A DNA stretch of 38,056 nucleotides from Microbacterium barkeri (GTDB lineage: Bacteria; Actinomycetota; Actinomycetes; Actinomycetales; Microbacteriaceae). Location of the stretch: positions 1 to 38,056 of the forward strand of contig NZ_BSEJ01000022.1 in the NCBI RefSeq assembly GCF_027921765.1, read 5' to 3'. A model generated the notes under the pieces. It did not search any database, had not been told where the DNA came from, and worked only from the letters and a program-made list of their open reading frames with translations. A program made the position numbers and the translations under genes. Every line of letters begins with the position of its first letter. The stretch's first letter is position 1. Below are positions 1-8,524 of the stretch, piece after piece.

Positions 1-102
1 GCCTGGCTGCACTTCTACAATCACCACAGGCCCCACACTGCGACCGGGAAGCTCCCGCCCATCAGCCGGATCTCAAACAACCTGGCTGGGCAGTACAGCT
101 AG
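1..102 (+). mobile_element. IS481-type transposase, C-terminal end (partial at window edge)
   Basis: Frame 1 is open from the first base to a TAG at 100-102 and encodes 33 residues. They carry the integrase-core C-terminal signature of IS481/IS3-like transposases: W-x-x-F-Y-N-H-H-R-P-H-T-A-T-G, then P-P-I-S-R and N-N-L-x-G-Q-Y-S at the very end. Known family role: DDE transposase that cuts and joins insertion-sequence ends. Only the tail lies in the window, so it cannot be told whether the element is intact to the left. I see no clear terminal inverted repeat in the about 60 bases after the stop, which may mean a remnant. Codon use is less GC-biased than in the genes that follow, as expected for a mobile element. 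Confidence 0.8.
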
Positions 103-164
103 CGCGCGTCGCGGCGAGCTTCAACCCCACGACAGCGCGCCCTCCGACGTGCGACCGTGAGGAG

Positions 165-347
165 ATGAATCACAGGTGGCAGCAGCTCGACGCCGAGTTC
201 CGACGCGAATGGACGGGGCACCCCGTCGACGAGATCGAACCGCACGCGCGGAAGATGGTCGACCGGCTCAGCCCCGGGGTCTCGTCGGAGCTCGCGCGCG
301 CCTACGCGATCTCGGTCTCGGAGGGCCGCCCGTTCGGCCTGGAGTGA
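165..347 (+). CDS. Small hypothetical protein (60 aa)
   Basis: A short reading frame with host-like codon bias between the transposase tail and the convergent cupin gene. The product is charged and probably helical, with an N-terminal W-x-x-L-D-x-E-F stretch and no membrane segment or cysteines. I do not recognise a family. ATG 165 is the only in-frame start. A purine-rich GAGGAG (159-164) abuts the ATG with no spacer, which is too close for a normal Shine-Dalgarno site, so translation may be weak or the call may be wrong. It ends 12 bases before the cupin stop codon on the other strand. Confidence 0.5.
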   Translation: MNHRWQQLDAEFRREWTGHPVDEIEPHARKMVDRLSPGVSSELARAYAISVSEGRPFGLE

Positions 348-359
348 GCCCCGCTCACC

Positions 360-788
360 TCACCACGGCAGCGGGCGCTCCGGCTCGCGCTCGCTGTCGT
401 CGGGGAGGTCGGGCAGCTCGTACCCGCCGGCCCTGATGCACAGCCACCGCAGCTGCCCATCCGATTCGGGGTGCGCGCGCCACGTGCGCCAGACGCCCTG
501 CCCCACCCGGACGATCGTCCCGGGGCCGACGTCGACGACGTCGTCGTCGAGCCCCATCTGACCGCGCCCCTCGAGGAACACGTAGACCTCTTCGACGCGC
601 GCATGGCGGTGCCAGTAGCCCGCCTGCTCCCCGGGCTCCAGCGCGTTCGCCGTGAGCCCGATGTACTGCATCGCGAGCTCGAAGTCGACCACGCGCCGTC
701 CGTCGCGCGAGCTGTCGGGGCGGAAGCCGCCGAAGTGGTCGCGCCACTGGTCGAGGCCGCCGATCTCGCTCACCTGGTAGTCGCTCAT
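360..788 (-). CDS. Cupin-domain protein (142 aa)
   Basis: Single-domain cupin of the Cupin_2 type. The metal-binding signature is visible in the middle: an H-R-H pair (motif 1, G-x-W-H-R-H...E-E-V-Y-V-F-L-E-G) about residues 59-76, then a second conserved strand with V-G-P-G-T and V-W-R-T-W-R-A-H. The family includes metal-binding isomerases, oxygenases and binding proteins that favour small polar compounds or sugars; the substrate cannot be read from the sequence. It stands alone, convergent with the small gene at 165 and divergent from the glycan locus, so it gives no pathway hint. A role in nucleotide-sugar metabolism is possible from proximity only. Confidence 0.8.
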   Translation of the reverse strand: MSDYQVSEIGGLDQWRDHFGGFRPDSSRDGRRVVDFELAMQYIGLTANALEPGEQAGYWHRHARVEEVYVFLEGRGQMGLDDDVVDVGPGTIVRVGQGVWRTWRAHPESDGQLRWLCIRAGGYELPDLPDDSEREPERPLPW

Positions 789-836
789 GCCGCCACTCTA
801 AGAGCGCCCGAGCGCACCGGGCTCTGCCCGCGCGCC

Positions 837-868
837 GTTATCCAGCCGTGATGTATCAGATGCCGCGC
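837..868 (+). repeat. 32-bp direct repeat, copy 1, upstream of the glycan operon (putative operator/promoter)
   Basis: The 13-mer CGTGATGTATCAG (847-859) recurs exactly at 14349-14361. The similarity extends on both sides (GTTA-x-C-x-AG before it, GCCGCG after it) with no gap. The core TGATGTATCA is an inverted repeat (TGAT-GT-ATCA), as expected for a dimeric DNA-binding protein. This copy lies in the gap between the cupin gene and the structured leader of the priming transferase. No good -35/-10 pair could be assigned around it. Confidence 0.65.
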
Positions 869-876
869 TGGCCTCT

Positions 877-1034
877 CCTCCCCTGTGACGGGAGGCGCCG
901 GCGAGCGCACGTCTCCCGGATGTCCACGGCGAGGCGCAGCGGGGAGACGCGATGTATTCCGGTATCGGGGAGCAGGGGTCCACATCCGCCACGAGGACAC
1001 CCGGCTCGCGCATGCGCCGTGGCGGAGGACACCG
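877..1034 (+). promoter_or_regulatory. Structured 5' leader of the glycan operon with mutually exclusive stems that can mask the ribosome binding site
   Basis: Seen directly: a hairpin 877-882/890-895; stem X 910-917/942-949 (8 bp); stem Y 917-923/982-988 (7 bp), whose 5' arm sits in the loop of X, giving pseudoknot topology; stem Z 985-992/1019-1026 (8 bp). The 3' arm of Z contains the first three bases of the Shine-Dalgarno GGAGG (1024-1028) of the GTG at 1035. Y and Z compete for 985-988, so X+Y would free the ribosome site and Z would hide it. That is the logic of a translational riboswitch or protein-controlled leader. I do not recognise it as a known RNA class; ligand and transcription start are unknown. 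Confidence 0.55.
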
Positions 1035-2576
1035 GTGACCGTGCTCGAGCGGGCGCTCGTCCTCGCGCCGAGCAGCCGTCTCGTCTCCCCCTCGCGGGCG
1101 AGCCGCGAAGCCGCTCCCGCGATCCGCACGCCCCGCATGGCCCCCTCGCTCGAGCGGAGACGGCGCCTCGAGCGCCGCCACACGGCGCGCGTGCTGCTCT
1201 CCGACGCCGGCGTCGTGGCCCTCGCGGCGCTCGTCGCCGGAGCCGTCTCCTCGACCGGCCCGTCGACCGCCACGACGCTCGCCGCACGCGGCACCCTCGC
1301 CCCGTCCTCCGCGGTCGTCGCCCCCGCGCTCCCCGTGCTCTTCGCGGTCGCGCTCGGCCTCTTCTGGTGGATCGGCCTCGCCATCGCGGCACCGCGGAGC
1401 ATCCACGACACGCGCGGCCGCGAGCTCGCGCGGGTCGCCGCCGTCACGCTCGACGTCTTCGGGCTCCTCGGCCTCGGCCTGGTCGTGACCGGCGCCCCCG
1501 CGATCTGCGCGCAGCTGTTCGTCGCGGCGCCGATCGGGCTCGCCGGCCTCCTCGCCGCCCGCACCATCTGGCGACGCCGGCTCACGGCCGAGCGCGCCGC
1601 GGGCCTGCGTGTCTCGCGCGCCCTCGTCACCGGCCGCCCCTCCGACGTCGCGCGCGTGTCGTCGACGATCACCGGAAGCGACGCCTCGGGATACCGCGTC
1701 GTCGGCGCCGTGGAGTTCGACGAGGCGCCGCGCACGCAGGCGGCCGCGATGCACATCGCGCAGGAGGCGGCTCGACGCGACGCGGACGCCGTGATCGTCG
1801 CGAGCACGGCCGCCTCGGACGCCGACTTCGTGAAGCGCCTCGGCTGGTGCCTCGAGGGCACGGCCGCCGAGCTCATCGTCGCGAACGGCGTTATGGACGT
1901 CGCGCGGGCCCGGATGTCGCTGGACGCGGTGGGCGGGCTCCCCCTCGTCCGCCTCCGGATGCCGGAGTACGACGGCGGCGCCCTCGTCCTCAAACGGGCG
2001 TTCGACATCGTCGTCTCGACGGTCGCGCTCGCGGGCATCGCGCTGATCACCCCCGTCATCGCGCTCGCGATCGCTCTCGACTCCCCGGGCCCTGTCTTCT
2101 TCACGCAGGAGCGCGTGGGGCGCGACGGGCGCACGTTCCGGCTCGTGAAGTTCCGGTCGATGCGAACGACCGCGGAGGCCGAGCTCGCGCAGCTGCGCGC
2201 GCAGAACGAGGGCGCCGGCCCACTGTTCAAGCTGCGCCGCGATCCGCGCGTCACGCGCGTCGGCCGCTTCCTGCGGCACTACTCGCTCGACGAGCTGCCG
2301 CAGTTCTGGAACGTGCTCGTCGGCGACATGAGCGTCGTCGGGCCGCGCCCGCCGCTTCCGAGCGAGGTCCTCGCGTACGACGACGCGACCGTGCGGCGGC
2401 TCTACGTGAAGCCCGGGATCACGGGTCCCTGGCAGATCGGCGGGCGCAGCGACCTGTCCTGGCAGGAGAGCGTCCGGATCGACCTCGGCTATGTCGAGAA
2501 CTGGTCACTCCAGGACGACATCTCGATCATGTGGCGCACCGTCAGGGTGATGGTCCGCCCGAAAGGAGCGTACTGA
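1035..2576 (+). CDS. Priming undecaprenyl-phosphate sugar phosphotransferase (WbaP/CpsE-like, 513 aa)
   Basis: Starts glycan assembly by moving a sugar-1-phosphate from a nucleotide sugar to undecaprenyl phosphate at the membrane. The N-terminal half has several hydrophobic helices (about residues 55-185) followed by a Rossmann-like segment. The C-terminal about 200 residues are a bacterial sugar transferase domain: a membrane hairpin from about 323, D-S-P-G-P-V-F-F-x-Q-x-R-x-G, K-F-R-S-M at 372, the catalytic D-E pair at 419-420 (S-L-D-E-L-P-Q), G-P-R-P and the final K-P-G-I-T-G-x-W-Q. GTG 1035 was chosen because GGAGG lies six bases upstream and because the longer reading frame would run through the structured leader. 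The stop overlaps the next ATG (TGATG). The acceptor is known from the family; the sugar is not. Confidence 0.9.
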   Translation: MTVLERALVLAPSSRLVSPSRASREAAPAIRTPRMAPSLERRRRLERRHTARVLLSDAGVVALAALVAGAVSSTGPSTATTLAARGTLAPSSAVVAPALPVLFAVALGLFWWIGLAIAAPRSIHDTRGRELARVAAVTLDVFGLLGLGLVVTGAPAICAQLFVAAPIGLAGLLAARTIWRRRLTAERAAGLRVSRALVTGRPSDVARVSSTITGSDASGYRVVGAVEFDEAPRTQAAAMHIAQEAARRDADAVIVASTAASDADFVKRLGWCLEGTAAELIVANGVMDVARARMSLDAVGGLPLVRLRMPEYDGGALVLKRAFDIVVSTVALAGIALITPVIALAIALDSPGPVFFTQERVGRDGRTFRLVKFRSMRTTAEAELAQLRAQNEGAGPLFKLRRDPRVTRVGRFLRHYSLDELPQFWNVLVGDMSVVGPRPPLPSEVLAYDDATVRRLYVKPGITGPWQIGGRSDLSWQESVRIDLGYVENWSLQDDISIMWRTVRVMVRPKGAY

Positions 2577-3445
2577 TGTCCGTCATCCTCCCCGGCCACG
2601 CGCTGCCGGTCCCCTCGTTCGCCCGCGCCGCAGCGCTCAGCCGGCCGGCGGCGGCCGAGCAGGGCATCGGGCTCGGCGAAGCCCGCATCGTGGACGGCGT
2701 CCCCGTGCAGTCGCTCACCATGGCCGCCCTCGTCGACGCGATCGTCGCCATGACGCGCACGACGGGCGTCGACGTCCTCGTCGGCGTGAACGCGCACGTC
2801 GTGAACCTCGCGCGCCACGACGCGACGCTGCGCCGATTCCTCGCGACGACGACGATGAACTACGCCGACGGGCAGTCCGTCGTCTGGGCGACGCGCCTGC
2901 TGGGCGCGGCGCTGCCCGAGCGGGTCGCGACCACGGATCTCGCCGCTCCGCTGCTCGCGGCCGCCGCGCGCGACCGGCTGCCCGTGTACTTCTTCGGCGC
3001 ACGCCCGGGAGTGGCGGCGGGCGCGGCCGAGCGGATGGCGCAGGAGCTGCCGGGCCTCGCGATCCGCACGAGCCACGGGTACATCCCCGACGAGGAGTCG
3101 GATGCCCTCATCCGCGACATCCGCGAGCACGGCACCCGGATCCTCTTCGTCGGGCTCGGCGACCCCGTGCAGGAGCGCTGGGTCGAGCGGCACCGCGATC
3201 AGCTGCCGCCGGTCGTCCTGACCTGCGGCGGGCTCTTCGACTGGCTGAGCGGCACGCATCGCCGGGCGCCGCAGTGGATGATCCGCGCCGGTCTCGAGTG
3301 GCTGTGGCGGCTGGGCCTCGAGCCGCGCCGGCTCGCGCGCCGCTATCTCGCGGGGAACCCCGCATTCGTCGCCGCCGTCGTCCGCCAGCGTCTCGCCGAG
3401 GCCTCGCGGCGCCCGACCCGCATCGCGCACCACCGGGCAGCATGA
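2576..3445 (+). CDS. WecG/TagA/CpsF-family glycosyltransferase (289 aa)
   Basis: GT26-type enzyme. Family members add the second sugar (for example ManNAc-uronate, ManNAc or galactose) to a lipid-linked sugar made by the priming transferase. Visible signatures are V-N-A-H-V-V-N-L-A-R at 71-80, the conserved N-Y-A-D-G with putative catalytic D98, the nucleotide-sugar region Y-F-F-G-A-R-P-G-V, the F-V-G-L-G-D-P-x-Q-E central motif and G-G-L-F-D-W-L-S-G with R-R-A-P near the end. The last helix is rich in R and W, typical for membrane anchoring of this family. ATG 2576 overlaps the previous stop, so the two genes are translationally coupled, which fits consecutive steps on the same lipid carrier. 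Confidence 0.88.
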   Translation: MSVILPGHALPVPSFARAAALSRPAAAEQGIGLGEARIVDGVPVQSLTMAALVDAIVAMTRTTGVDVLVGVNAHVVNLARHDATLRRFLATTTMNYADGQSVVWATRLLGAALPERVATTDLAAPLLAAAARDRLPVYFFGARPGVAAGAAERMAQELPGLAIRTSHGYIPDEESDALIRDIREHGTRILFVGLGDPVQERWVERHRDQLPPVVLTCGGLFDWLSGTHRRAPQWMIRAGLEWLWRLGLEPRRLARRYLAGNPAFVAAVVRQRLAEASRRPTRIAHHRAA

Positions 3446-4953
3446 GCACCGTCGCCGCATCCGACCGCGCCGCCCTCGCCCGGGGCAGCGCGCTGAGCTT
3501 CGCCGGGTCCGCGGCGAGCGCCGTCCTCGGACTCGCGCTCGTCGTGCTGCTCGGCCGGCTACTCGGCGACGTCGGTGCGGGGATCGTGCTGCAGGTGATC
3601 GCGCTCTTCACGATCGCACTCGGGTTCGCCCGGTGGGGCGCCGACTCCGCCGCGCTGTGGATCCTGCCCCGCCTCGCCGACGGCGAGCGCGGCGCCATCC
3701 GCCCCGCGCTCGCGCACCTCATCGCCGTCGCGGGGCTCGGCGGAGCGGTCGGCGCGGTCGCGCTGACCCTCGGCGCCGCGCTTCTCGACGGCCCCGTGGC
3801 CGCGGCGCTTCCCGCGGCCGCATGGTGTCTCCCTCTCGCGGCGATGATGCTGACCGCGCTCGCCGGGGAGCGAGCGCTCGGCGGGGTCGGCCCCTACGTC
3901 GCGATCGGCGGCGTCGGGCTCCCGGCGCTGCGGCCGGCGGCCGTCGCCCTCGCCGTCGCCGCAGGGGGCGGCGTCGTCGCCGCGAGCCTCGCGTGGGCCG
4001 CGCCCGCAGCCCTCGCCCTCGCGGCGGCCCTGCTCGTCCTCCGCCGGCGGGTCGACGCGCTCGGCGTCGAGCCGATGACCGCGAGCGCGTTCCGGGCGTC
4101 CGGTCTCCCGCGGCGCCTGCGCCGCTACGCGCTCCCCCGTGTCGTGTCGGAGTTCCTGTCGCAGCTGCTCATCTGGCTCGACGTGCTCATCGTCGGCGCC
4201 ATCGCCGGCCCAGCCGCTGCCGGGGTCTACGGCGCCGCCACGCGGATCGCGTCCGCCGGATCGCTCGTGGACTCCGCCATCCGCGTGGTCGTCTCGCCCG
4301 TCTTCAGCCGCCTGCTGCACCGTCGCGACCACACGGCCCTCGCCGACCTCTTCCGCGCCGCGACGACCTGGCTCGTGCTCTTCAGCGCACCGCTCTACCT
4401 GCTCCTGGCCGTGTTCTCGCCGCTCGCCCTGTCGCTGCTCGGGCCATCCTTCGAGGAGGGCGCCGTCGCGCTCGCCGCCCTCTGCCTCGGGTCGGTCGTG
4501 ACCTTCCTCGCCGGCAGCGTCCACTCGGTGCTCCTCATGAGCGGCCGCAGCGGTCTCGCCGCGGCGAACAAGGCGATCGCGGTCACGGCCGACGTCGCGC
4601 TCCTGCTCGTGCTCGTCCCGCTCTGGGGCGTCACCGGGGCCGCCGTCGCGTGGGCCGCAGCCTGCCTCCTCGACGCGATCCTCGCGACCATCCAGGTGCA
4701 CCGCGTCCTCGCGCTGCCCCTGCCGCTCGCGGCGGGGGTGCGCCCGCTGCTCATCGCGCTCTCGACCGTGGGGGCCGCCGCCCTCGGCGCCCGGCTGCTG
4801 CTCGGCGCGACCTGGCTCGGCCTCGCCGTCGCCGCCGTCCTCGGCGGCGGCGCCCTTCTCACCTGGGCGCGGCTCGCCCCGCGCTCCCTTCACCTCGACG
4901 CCTTCGCCGATCTCGCTCGGATCCGGCGGAGCACCACAGGAGACCCCTCATGA
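3442..4953 (+). CDS. Wzx-like polysaccharide flippase (MOP superfamily, 503 aa)
   Basis: A very hydrophobic protein with about 12-14 predicted transmembrane helices and no large soluble domain. Its length is usual for Wzx/MATE-like exporters. The first helices follow A-L-A-R-G-S-A-L-S-F-A-G-S, the typical start of this superfamily, and the second half begins around an S-E-F-L-S-Q-L-L-I-W-L-D segment resembling the repeat of the lobe. The expected role is to flip the undecaprenyl-linked repeat unit to the outer face of the membrane. ATG 3442 overlaps the previous stop by four bases (ATGA). Placement between the first glycosyltransferase and the secreted proteins agrees with this role. Confidence 0.85.
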   Translation: MSTVAASDRAALARGSALSFAGSAASAVLGLALVVLLGRLLGDVGAGIVLQVIALFTIALGFARWGADSAALWILPRLADGERGAIRPALAHLIAVAGLGGAVGAVALTLGAALLDGPVAAALPAAAWCLPLAAMMLTALAGERALGGVGPYVAIGGVGLPALRPAAVALAVAAGGGVVAASLAWAAPAALALAAALLVLRRRVDALGVEPMTASAFRASGLPRRLRRYALPRVVSEFLSQLLIWLDVLIVGAIAGPAAAGVYGAATRIASAGSLVDSAIRVVVSPVFSRLLHRRDHTALADLFRAATTWLVLFSAPLYLLLAVFSPLALSLLGPSFEEGAVALAALCLGSVVTFLAGSVHSVLLMSGRSGLAAANKAIAVTADVALLLVLVPLWGVTGAAVAWAAACLLDAILATIQVHRVLALPLPLAAGVRPLLIALSTVGAAALGARLLLGATWLGLAVAAVLGGGALLTWARLAPRSLHLDAFADLARIRRSTTGDPS

Positions 4954-5681
4954 GTCCATATCGCTCCCGGCTGTCCGCGACCGTGGCCGGCTCGGTCGCC
5001 GGCGCCGCCACCCTGCTCGTCGCGATCGGCGCCGCGCTCCTCGCGGGCGCCGTCGCGAACGCCGACCCCGGTGACGAGGGGGCCCCGCCCTCTCCGACGC
5101 CCACGGCATCCGCGACCCCGACGCCCACCGCATCCGCGACGCCGGTCGCGACCGAGGAGCCGCCGCGGCGCGACCGCCCCGCTCCGCCCGCGACGACCCG
5201 TCCTGCTCCCGAGCCGGATCGCGACGAGCATGCGGAGGGGCGCGGCCGCTTCGGCGATCGGGATCTCGAGAAGGGCCCGGCCGAGGAGCTCGTGGAGGAG
5301 GTGCTCACCCCGCCCGACGCGGAGGATGCGGCCCGCCCCGGCGATCTCGAGGCGCTCCTCGCCGACGTGACCGCCGGCGCCTACCGCGCCGAGCTCGAGG
5401 CCCAGTGGCTCGAGCTCTCGGCGAACGGATGGTCGTACGTCGGAGAGTCCCAGGTCGTCGGGCTCGAGATCCTCGCGCTCGACGAGGAGGCCGAGCCGGC
5501 CACCGCGCAGGTGAAGGCCTGCATCGACGCGAGCGGCCTCGAGCTCGTCGACGCCGACGGCGAGCGGATCGGCTCCGAGAAGGACACCCACCCGCGGGCC
5601 GCTCACCTCTTCGACCTCGTCTACGAGGACGGCACGTGGCGCGTCCTCTCCCGCTCGTTCCCCGACGACCCCGCGTGCTGA
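4950..5681 (+). CDS. Secreted or membrane-anchored protein of unknown function with Pro-rich linker (243 aa)
   Basis: Seen: an N-terminal hydrophobic segment (about residues 12-38) ending in A-V-A-N-A, a plausible signal peptidase I site; a low-complexity P/T/S/A linker with repeated T-P-T-A-S-A-T-P (about 45-95); then an acidic globular domain (about 110-243). The C-terminal domain has an alternating pattern ending V-Y-E-D-G-T-W-R-V, which resembles NTF2-like or Mce-associated folds. I do not recognise a specific family. It starts by ATGA overlap with the flippase gene and sits in the glycan operon, so a role at the cell surface in glycan export or anchoring is possible but unproven. There is no lipobox cysteine. 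Confidence 0.75.
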   Translation: MSPYRSRLSATVAGSVAGAATLLVAIGAALLAGAVANADPGDEGAPPSPTPTASATPTPTASATPVATEEPPRRDRPAPPATTRPAPEPDRDEHAEGRGRFGDRDLEKGPAEELVEEVLTPPDAEDAARPGDLEALLADVTAGAYRAELEAQWLELSANGWSYVGESQVVGLEILALDEEAEPATAQVKACIDASGLELVDADGERIGSEKDTHPRAAHLFDLVYEDGTWRVLSRSFPDDPAC

Positions 5682-5695
5682 AGAAGGGCCCGCTC

Positions 5696-8524
5696 ATGAC
5701 ACTCCGCACCCGCATCGCGGCGGTCGCCGCGATCGCCCTCATCGCGACACTGGCCGCTCCGATCCCCGCGACGGCCGCCGATCCGACGCTGCCCGCCCCC
5801 GACGGGCGCACCGAGGCGACGGCCGCGGCCTCCTGCTGGGAGGTCGCGCAGGTCGACCCCGACGCCCCGAGCGGCGTCTACTGGCTCGCGACCCCCGCCA
5901 TGGGCTCCGCGCAGCAGTTCTACTGCGACCAGCAGACGGATGGCGGCGGCTGGGTCCTCGTGGGGCGCGGACGCCAGGGATGGTCCGAGTCCATCCTCGG
6001 CTCCGGGACGCCCGCGCAGGTGCGCGAGCCCGCGACGGGCACCGCGGCGTTCACGCCCCGGCAGCTGCCCGGCGCCCTCATCGACCAGCTCAACAACGAC
6101 CAGCCGATCGGCGCCCTCGCCGACGGCATCCGCCTCGTCCGCGCCGCGAACGCGGCCGGGACGTCCTGGCAGGACACGCGCTTCCGCCTCACCAGCCCGC
6201 GCGACGAGTGGACGTGGGAGTTCAACAACCAGCAGCGCGTGGGGTCGTTCCGGATCGGCAACCGCAACGGCACCGGCGGGACGACGAGCAACTTCGGCAA
6301 CGACAACGGCCTCATCCGCGTGCGCACCATCACCGGCTCCGCCGAGGGCTGGGCGATGGGATTCGGGTACGGCTCCGACATCAAGGGCGCACCCGACGGC
6401 ACGAGCTACCTGTGGTCGCCGAGCACGAGCGCGGGCTACGCCCGGCCGTTCACGCAGGTCTTCATCCGACCGAAGCTCCTGAGCGCGGATGTCTTCGCAC
6501 CGGTCCCGGCCGGCGGCACGCCCGCGACGGCCGGCACGGCGGTCGCGGAGGCCTTCGCGCAGACCCAGCCGTGGGGTGTCGCCGGCCTCGGCGCCGGCCC
6601 ATCGACCCTCGAGGGCAGCAACGAGGTGTCGGCCTTCACCGAGAACGTCGACCGCGTCTTCGTGGGCGGCAACTTCACGAAGGTGCAGCGCTCGGCCGGC
6701 GGCTCGGGCGCGGTCGAGCAGGCGTATCTCGCGGCATTCGAGCGCGACACGGGCACCTGGATCTCGACCTTCCGCCCGGTGTTCGACAACCAGGTGAAGG
6801 CCCTCGCGCCGCTCCCGGGCGGGCGCATCGCCGTCGGCGGCTACTTCTCGACCGTGAACGGCGAGAGTCACCCCGGCCTCGTCGTGCTCGACGCGACGAC
6901 GGGCGCCGTGGACGCCTCGTTCACGGGCGCCCTGCTGAACTTCCTCTCCGGCGGCGTGCCCGTCGTGCGCACCCTCGACGTGCAGGGCGACTGGCTGTAC
7001 GTGGGCGGGTCCTTCACCCATGCCAAGGCCGCGACCGGCGCTCAGGTCTATGCACGCAACACCGTGCGGTTCTCGATCGAGAGCAGCGTGCCCGACGCGT
7101 GGAACCCCGAGTTCAACGGAACCGTCATCAGCCTCGACGCCTCGGCTCACGGCGACCGCGTGTACGCGGCCGGGTTCTTCAGCCAGTCGAAGGGGCGCCC
7201 CGCCGACAAGGCCGCTGTGCTGTCGACCGCCGATGAGTCGCTCACGCCGTGGCCGGTCGTGTTCTCCAATCGCACGAGCGGCCGCCAGGGCTACCAGCAG
7301 GCCGTGCTCGAGGTCGGAGATCGGGTCTGGCTCGGCGGCTCCGAGCACTCGCTCATGAGCTACCGCCGCGACACGATGGAGATGGCGAGCTCGAACATCA
7401 CGCTCGCCGGCGGGGACTTCCAGGCGATCGCGTCCGACGGCGAGACCGTGTACGCCGGCTGCCACTGCTTCGGCACGAACTACGAGGGCGCGACCGTGTG
7501 GCCCGGCATCGGGACGGCGTGGACCGGCGCGCACGCGATCTACGGCAGCGGCGCCTGGAGCGCCGAGAGCGGCGAGTACCTCGAGTCGTTCAACGGCATC
7601 CTCAACACGCGCGCCGGCGCCGGCGCCTGGGCCCTCTTCGTCGACTCGCGCGGCACGCTCTGGCAGGGCGGCGACTACAGCTACTCGACCCGCGCGGGCT
7701 ATGTGCGCCAGTGGTCGGGCGGCTTCGTGCGCCACGCCCCCTCCGACGTCACGAGCCCGTCGACGCCGGGCGCGTTCAAGGCCGTCAGGACGGCCGAGGG
7801 CGTGAACCTCACGTGGACGGCGGCGACGGACGACCGCGCCGTGACCGCCTACCAGGTGCTGCGGGCCGATCGCGTGGTGGCGACCGTCGGCGGGACGTCG
7901 GCGGCTCTCCCGCCCGCTCCCGACGGCACGCTCTACGCCGTGCGCGCCGTGGACGCGGCCGGGAACCGCTCGGCGAGCACCCCGGCCGTCCCCGCCGAGG
8001 CGGCTCCCGGGCCCGATCCGGCCTCGCCGACGCTCATCGACGCCGGCTCGACCTGGGCGACGCTCTGGTCGACCGCCGCGCCGCCGTCCGACTGGGCTGC
8101 TCCCGAGTTCGACGACGGCTCCTGGCTCAGCGGCGCGGCTCCCGTCGGTTGGGGGACGTCGGACATCGCGACCGCCCTCGACACCTCGCTGTCGCCTCGC
8201 CCGCTCACGAGCTACCACCGGCACGACATCGACCTCCCGGGCGGCGCGGTCGCGCTGCGCTTCTCGGTCCGGGTCGACGACGGGGTCGTCGTCTACGTGA
8301 ACGGGGCGGAAGTGCTCCGCAGGAACATCGACCCCGGCCCGGTCACCGCGAGCACCTACGCCAACACCGCGGTCTCGGGCACGACAGCGATGGCGCAGCC
8401 GTACGTGGCGGAGATCCCCGCGACCGCCTTCCGCACGGGGGCCAACACGATCGCGGTCGAGGTCCACTCCAACTACCGGACCGCGAACAGCCACAGCTTC
8501 GAGATGACGGTGACGGCGCCATGA
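5696..8524 (+). CDS. Large secreted protein: fibrinogen-like domain, propeller-like repeats, FN3 and C-terminal beta-sandwich (942 aa)
   Basis: A clear signal peptide (about residues 1-28, ending A-T-A-A) leads into a fibrinogen-related segment: S-G-V-Y-W-L followed by F-Y-C-D-x-Q-T-D-G-G-G-W-V, residues about 50-260, with cysteines that could pair outside the cell. Residues about 270-700 hold repeats of the type V-G-G-x-F-x-x-V-N-G with L-D-A-T-T-G-x-V-D, as in delta-60/DUF5122 propeller-like repeats. An FN3-like domain follows (about 715-800) and then a beta-sandwich with D-G-V-V-V-Y-V-N-G that is often C-terminal in secreted actinobacterial proteins. There is no sortase signal or membrane anchor. 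ATG 5696 follows GAAGAAGGG with seven bases of spacing. It is probably an adhesin or carbohydrate-binding surface protein exported together with the glycan. Binding target unknown. Confidence 0.85.
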   Translation: MTLRTRIAAVAAIALIATLAAPIPATAADPTLPAPDGRTEATAAASCWEVAQVDPDAPSGVYWLATPAMGSAQQFYCDQQTDGGGWVLVGRGRQGWSESILGSGTPAQVREPATGTAAFTPRQLPGALIDQLNNDQPIGALADGIRLVRAANAAGTSWQDTRFRLTSPRDEWTWEFNNQQRVGSFRIGNRNGTGGTTSNFGNDNGLIRVRTITGSAEGWAMGFGYGSDIKGAPDGTSYLWSPSTSAGYARPFTQVFIRPKLLSADVFAPVPAGGTPATAGTAVAEAFAQTQPWGVAGLGAGPSTLEGSNEVSAFTENVDRVFVGGNFTKVQRSAGGSGAVEQAYLAAFERDTGTWISTFRPVFDNQVKALAPLPGGRIAVGGYFSTVNGESHPGLVVLDATTGAVDASFTGALLNFLSGGVPVVRTLDVQGDWLYVGGSFTHAKAATGAQVYARNTVRFSIESSVPDAWNPEFNGTVISLDASAHGDRVYAAGFFSQSKGRPADKAAVLSTADESLTPWPVVFSNRTSGRQGYQQAVLEVGDRVWLGGSEHSLMSYRRDTMEMASSNITLAGGDFQAIASDGETVYAGCHCFGTNYEGATVWPGIGTAWTGAHAIYGSGAWSAESGEYLESFNGILNTRAGAGAWALFVDSRGTLWQGGDYSYSTRAGYVRQWSGGFVRHAPSDVTSPSTPGAFKAVRTAEGVNLTWTAATDDRAVTAYQVLRADRVVATVGGTSAALPPAPDGTLYAVRAVDAAGNRSASTPAVPAEAAPGPDPASPTLIDAGSTWATLWSTAAPPSDWAAPEFDDGSWLSGAAPVGWGTSDIATALDTSLSPRPLTSYHRHDIDLPGGAVALRFSVRVDDGVVVYVNGAEVLRRNIDPGPVTASTYANTAVSGTTAMAQPYVAEIPATAFRTGANTIAVEVHSNYRTANSHSFEMTVTAP

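Noticed and set aside
785..2279. Long minus-strand open frames opposite the priming transferase
   Set aside because: They are antisense frames of about 490 codons with low-complexity Arg/Ala/Gly products. Such frames are expected in high-GC DNA and have no domain pattern.
848..2575. Long plus-strand open frame through 848-2575 as an N-terminal extension of the WecG-type protein
   Set aside because: It is an out-of-frame shadow of the priming transferase with Arg/Pro/Ala-rich, domain-free sequence. The WecG homology and ribosome site begin at 2576.
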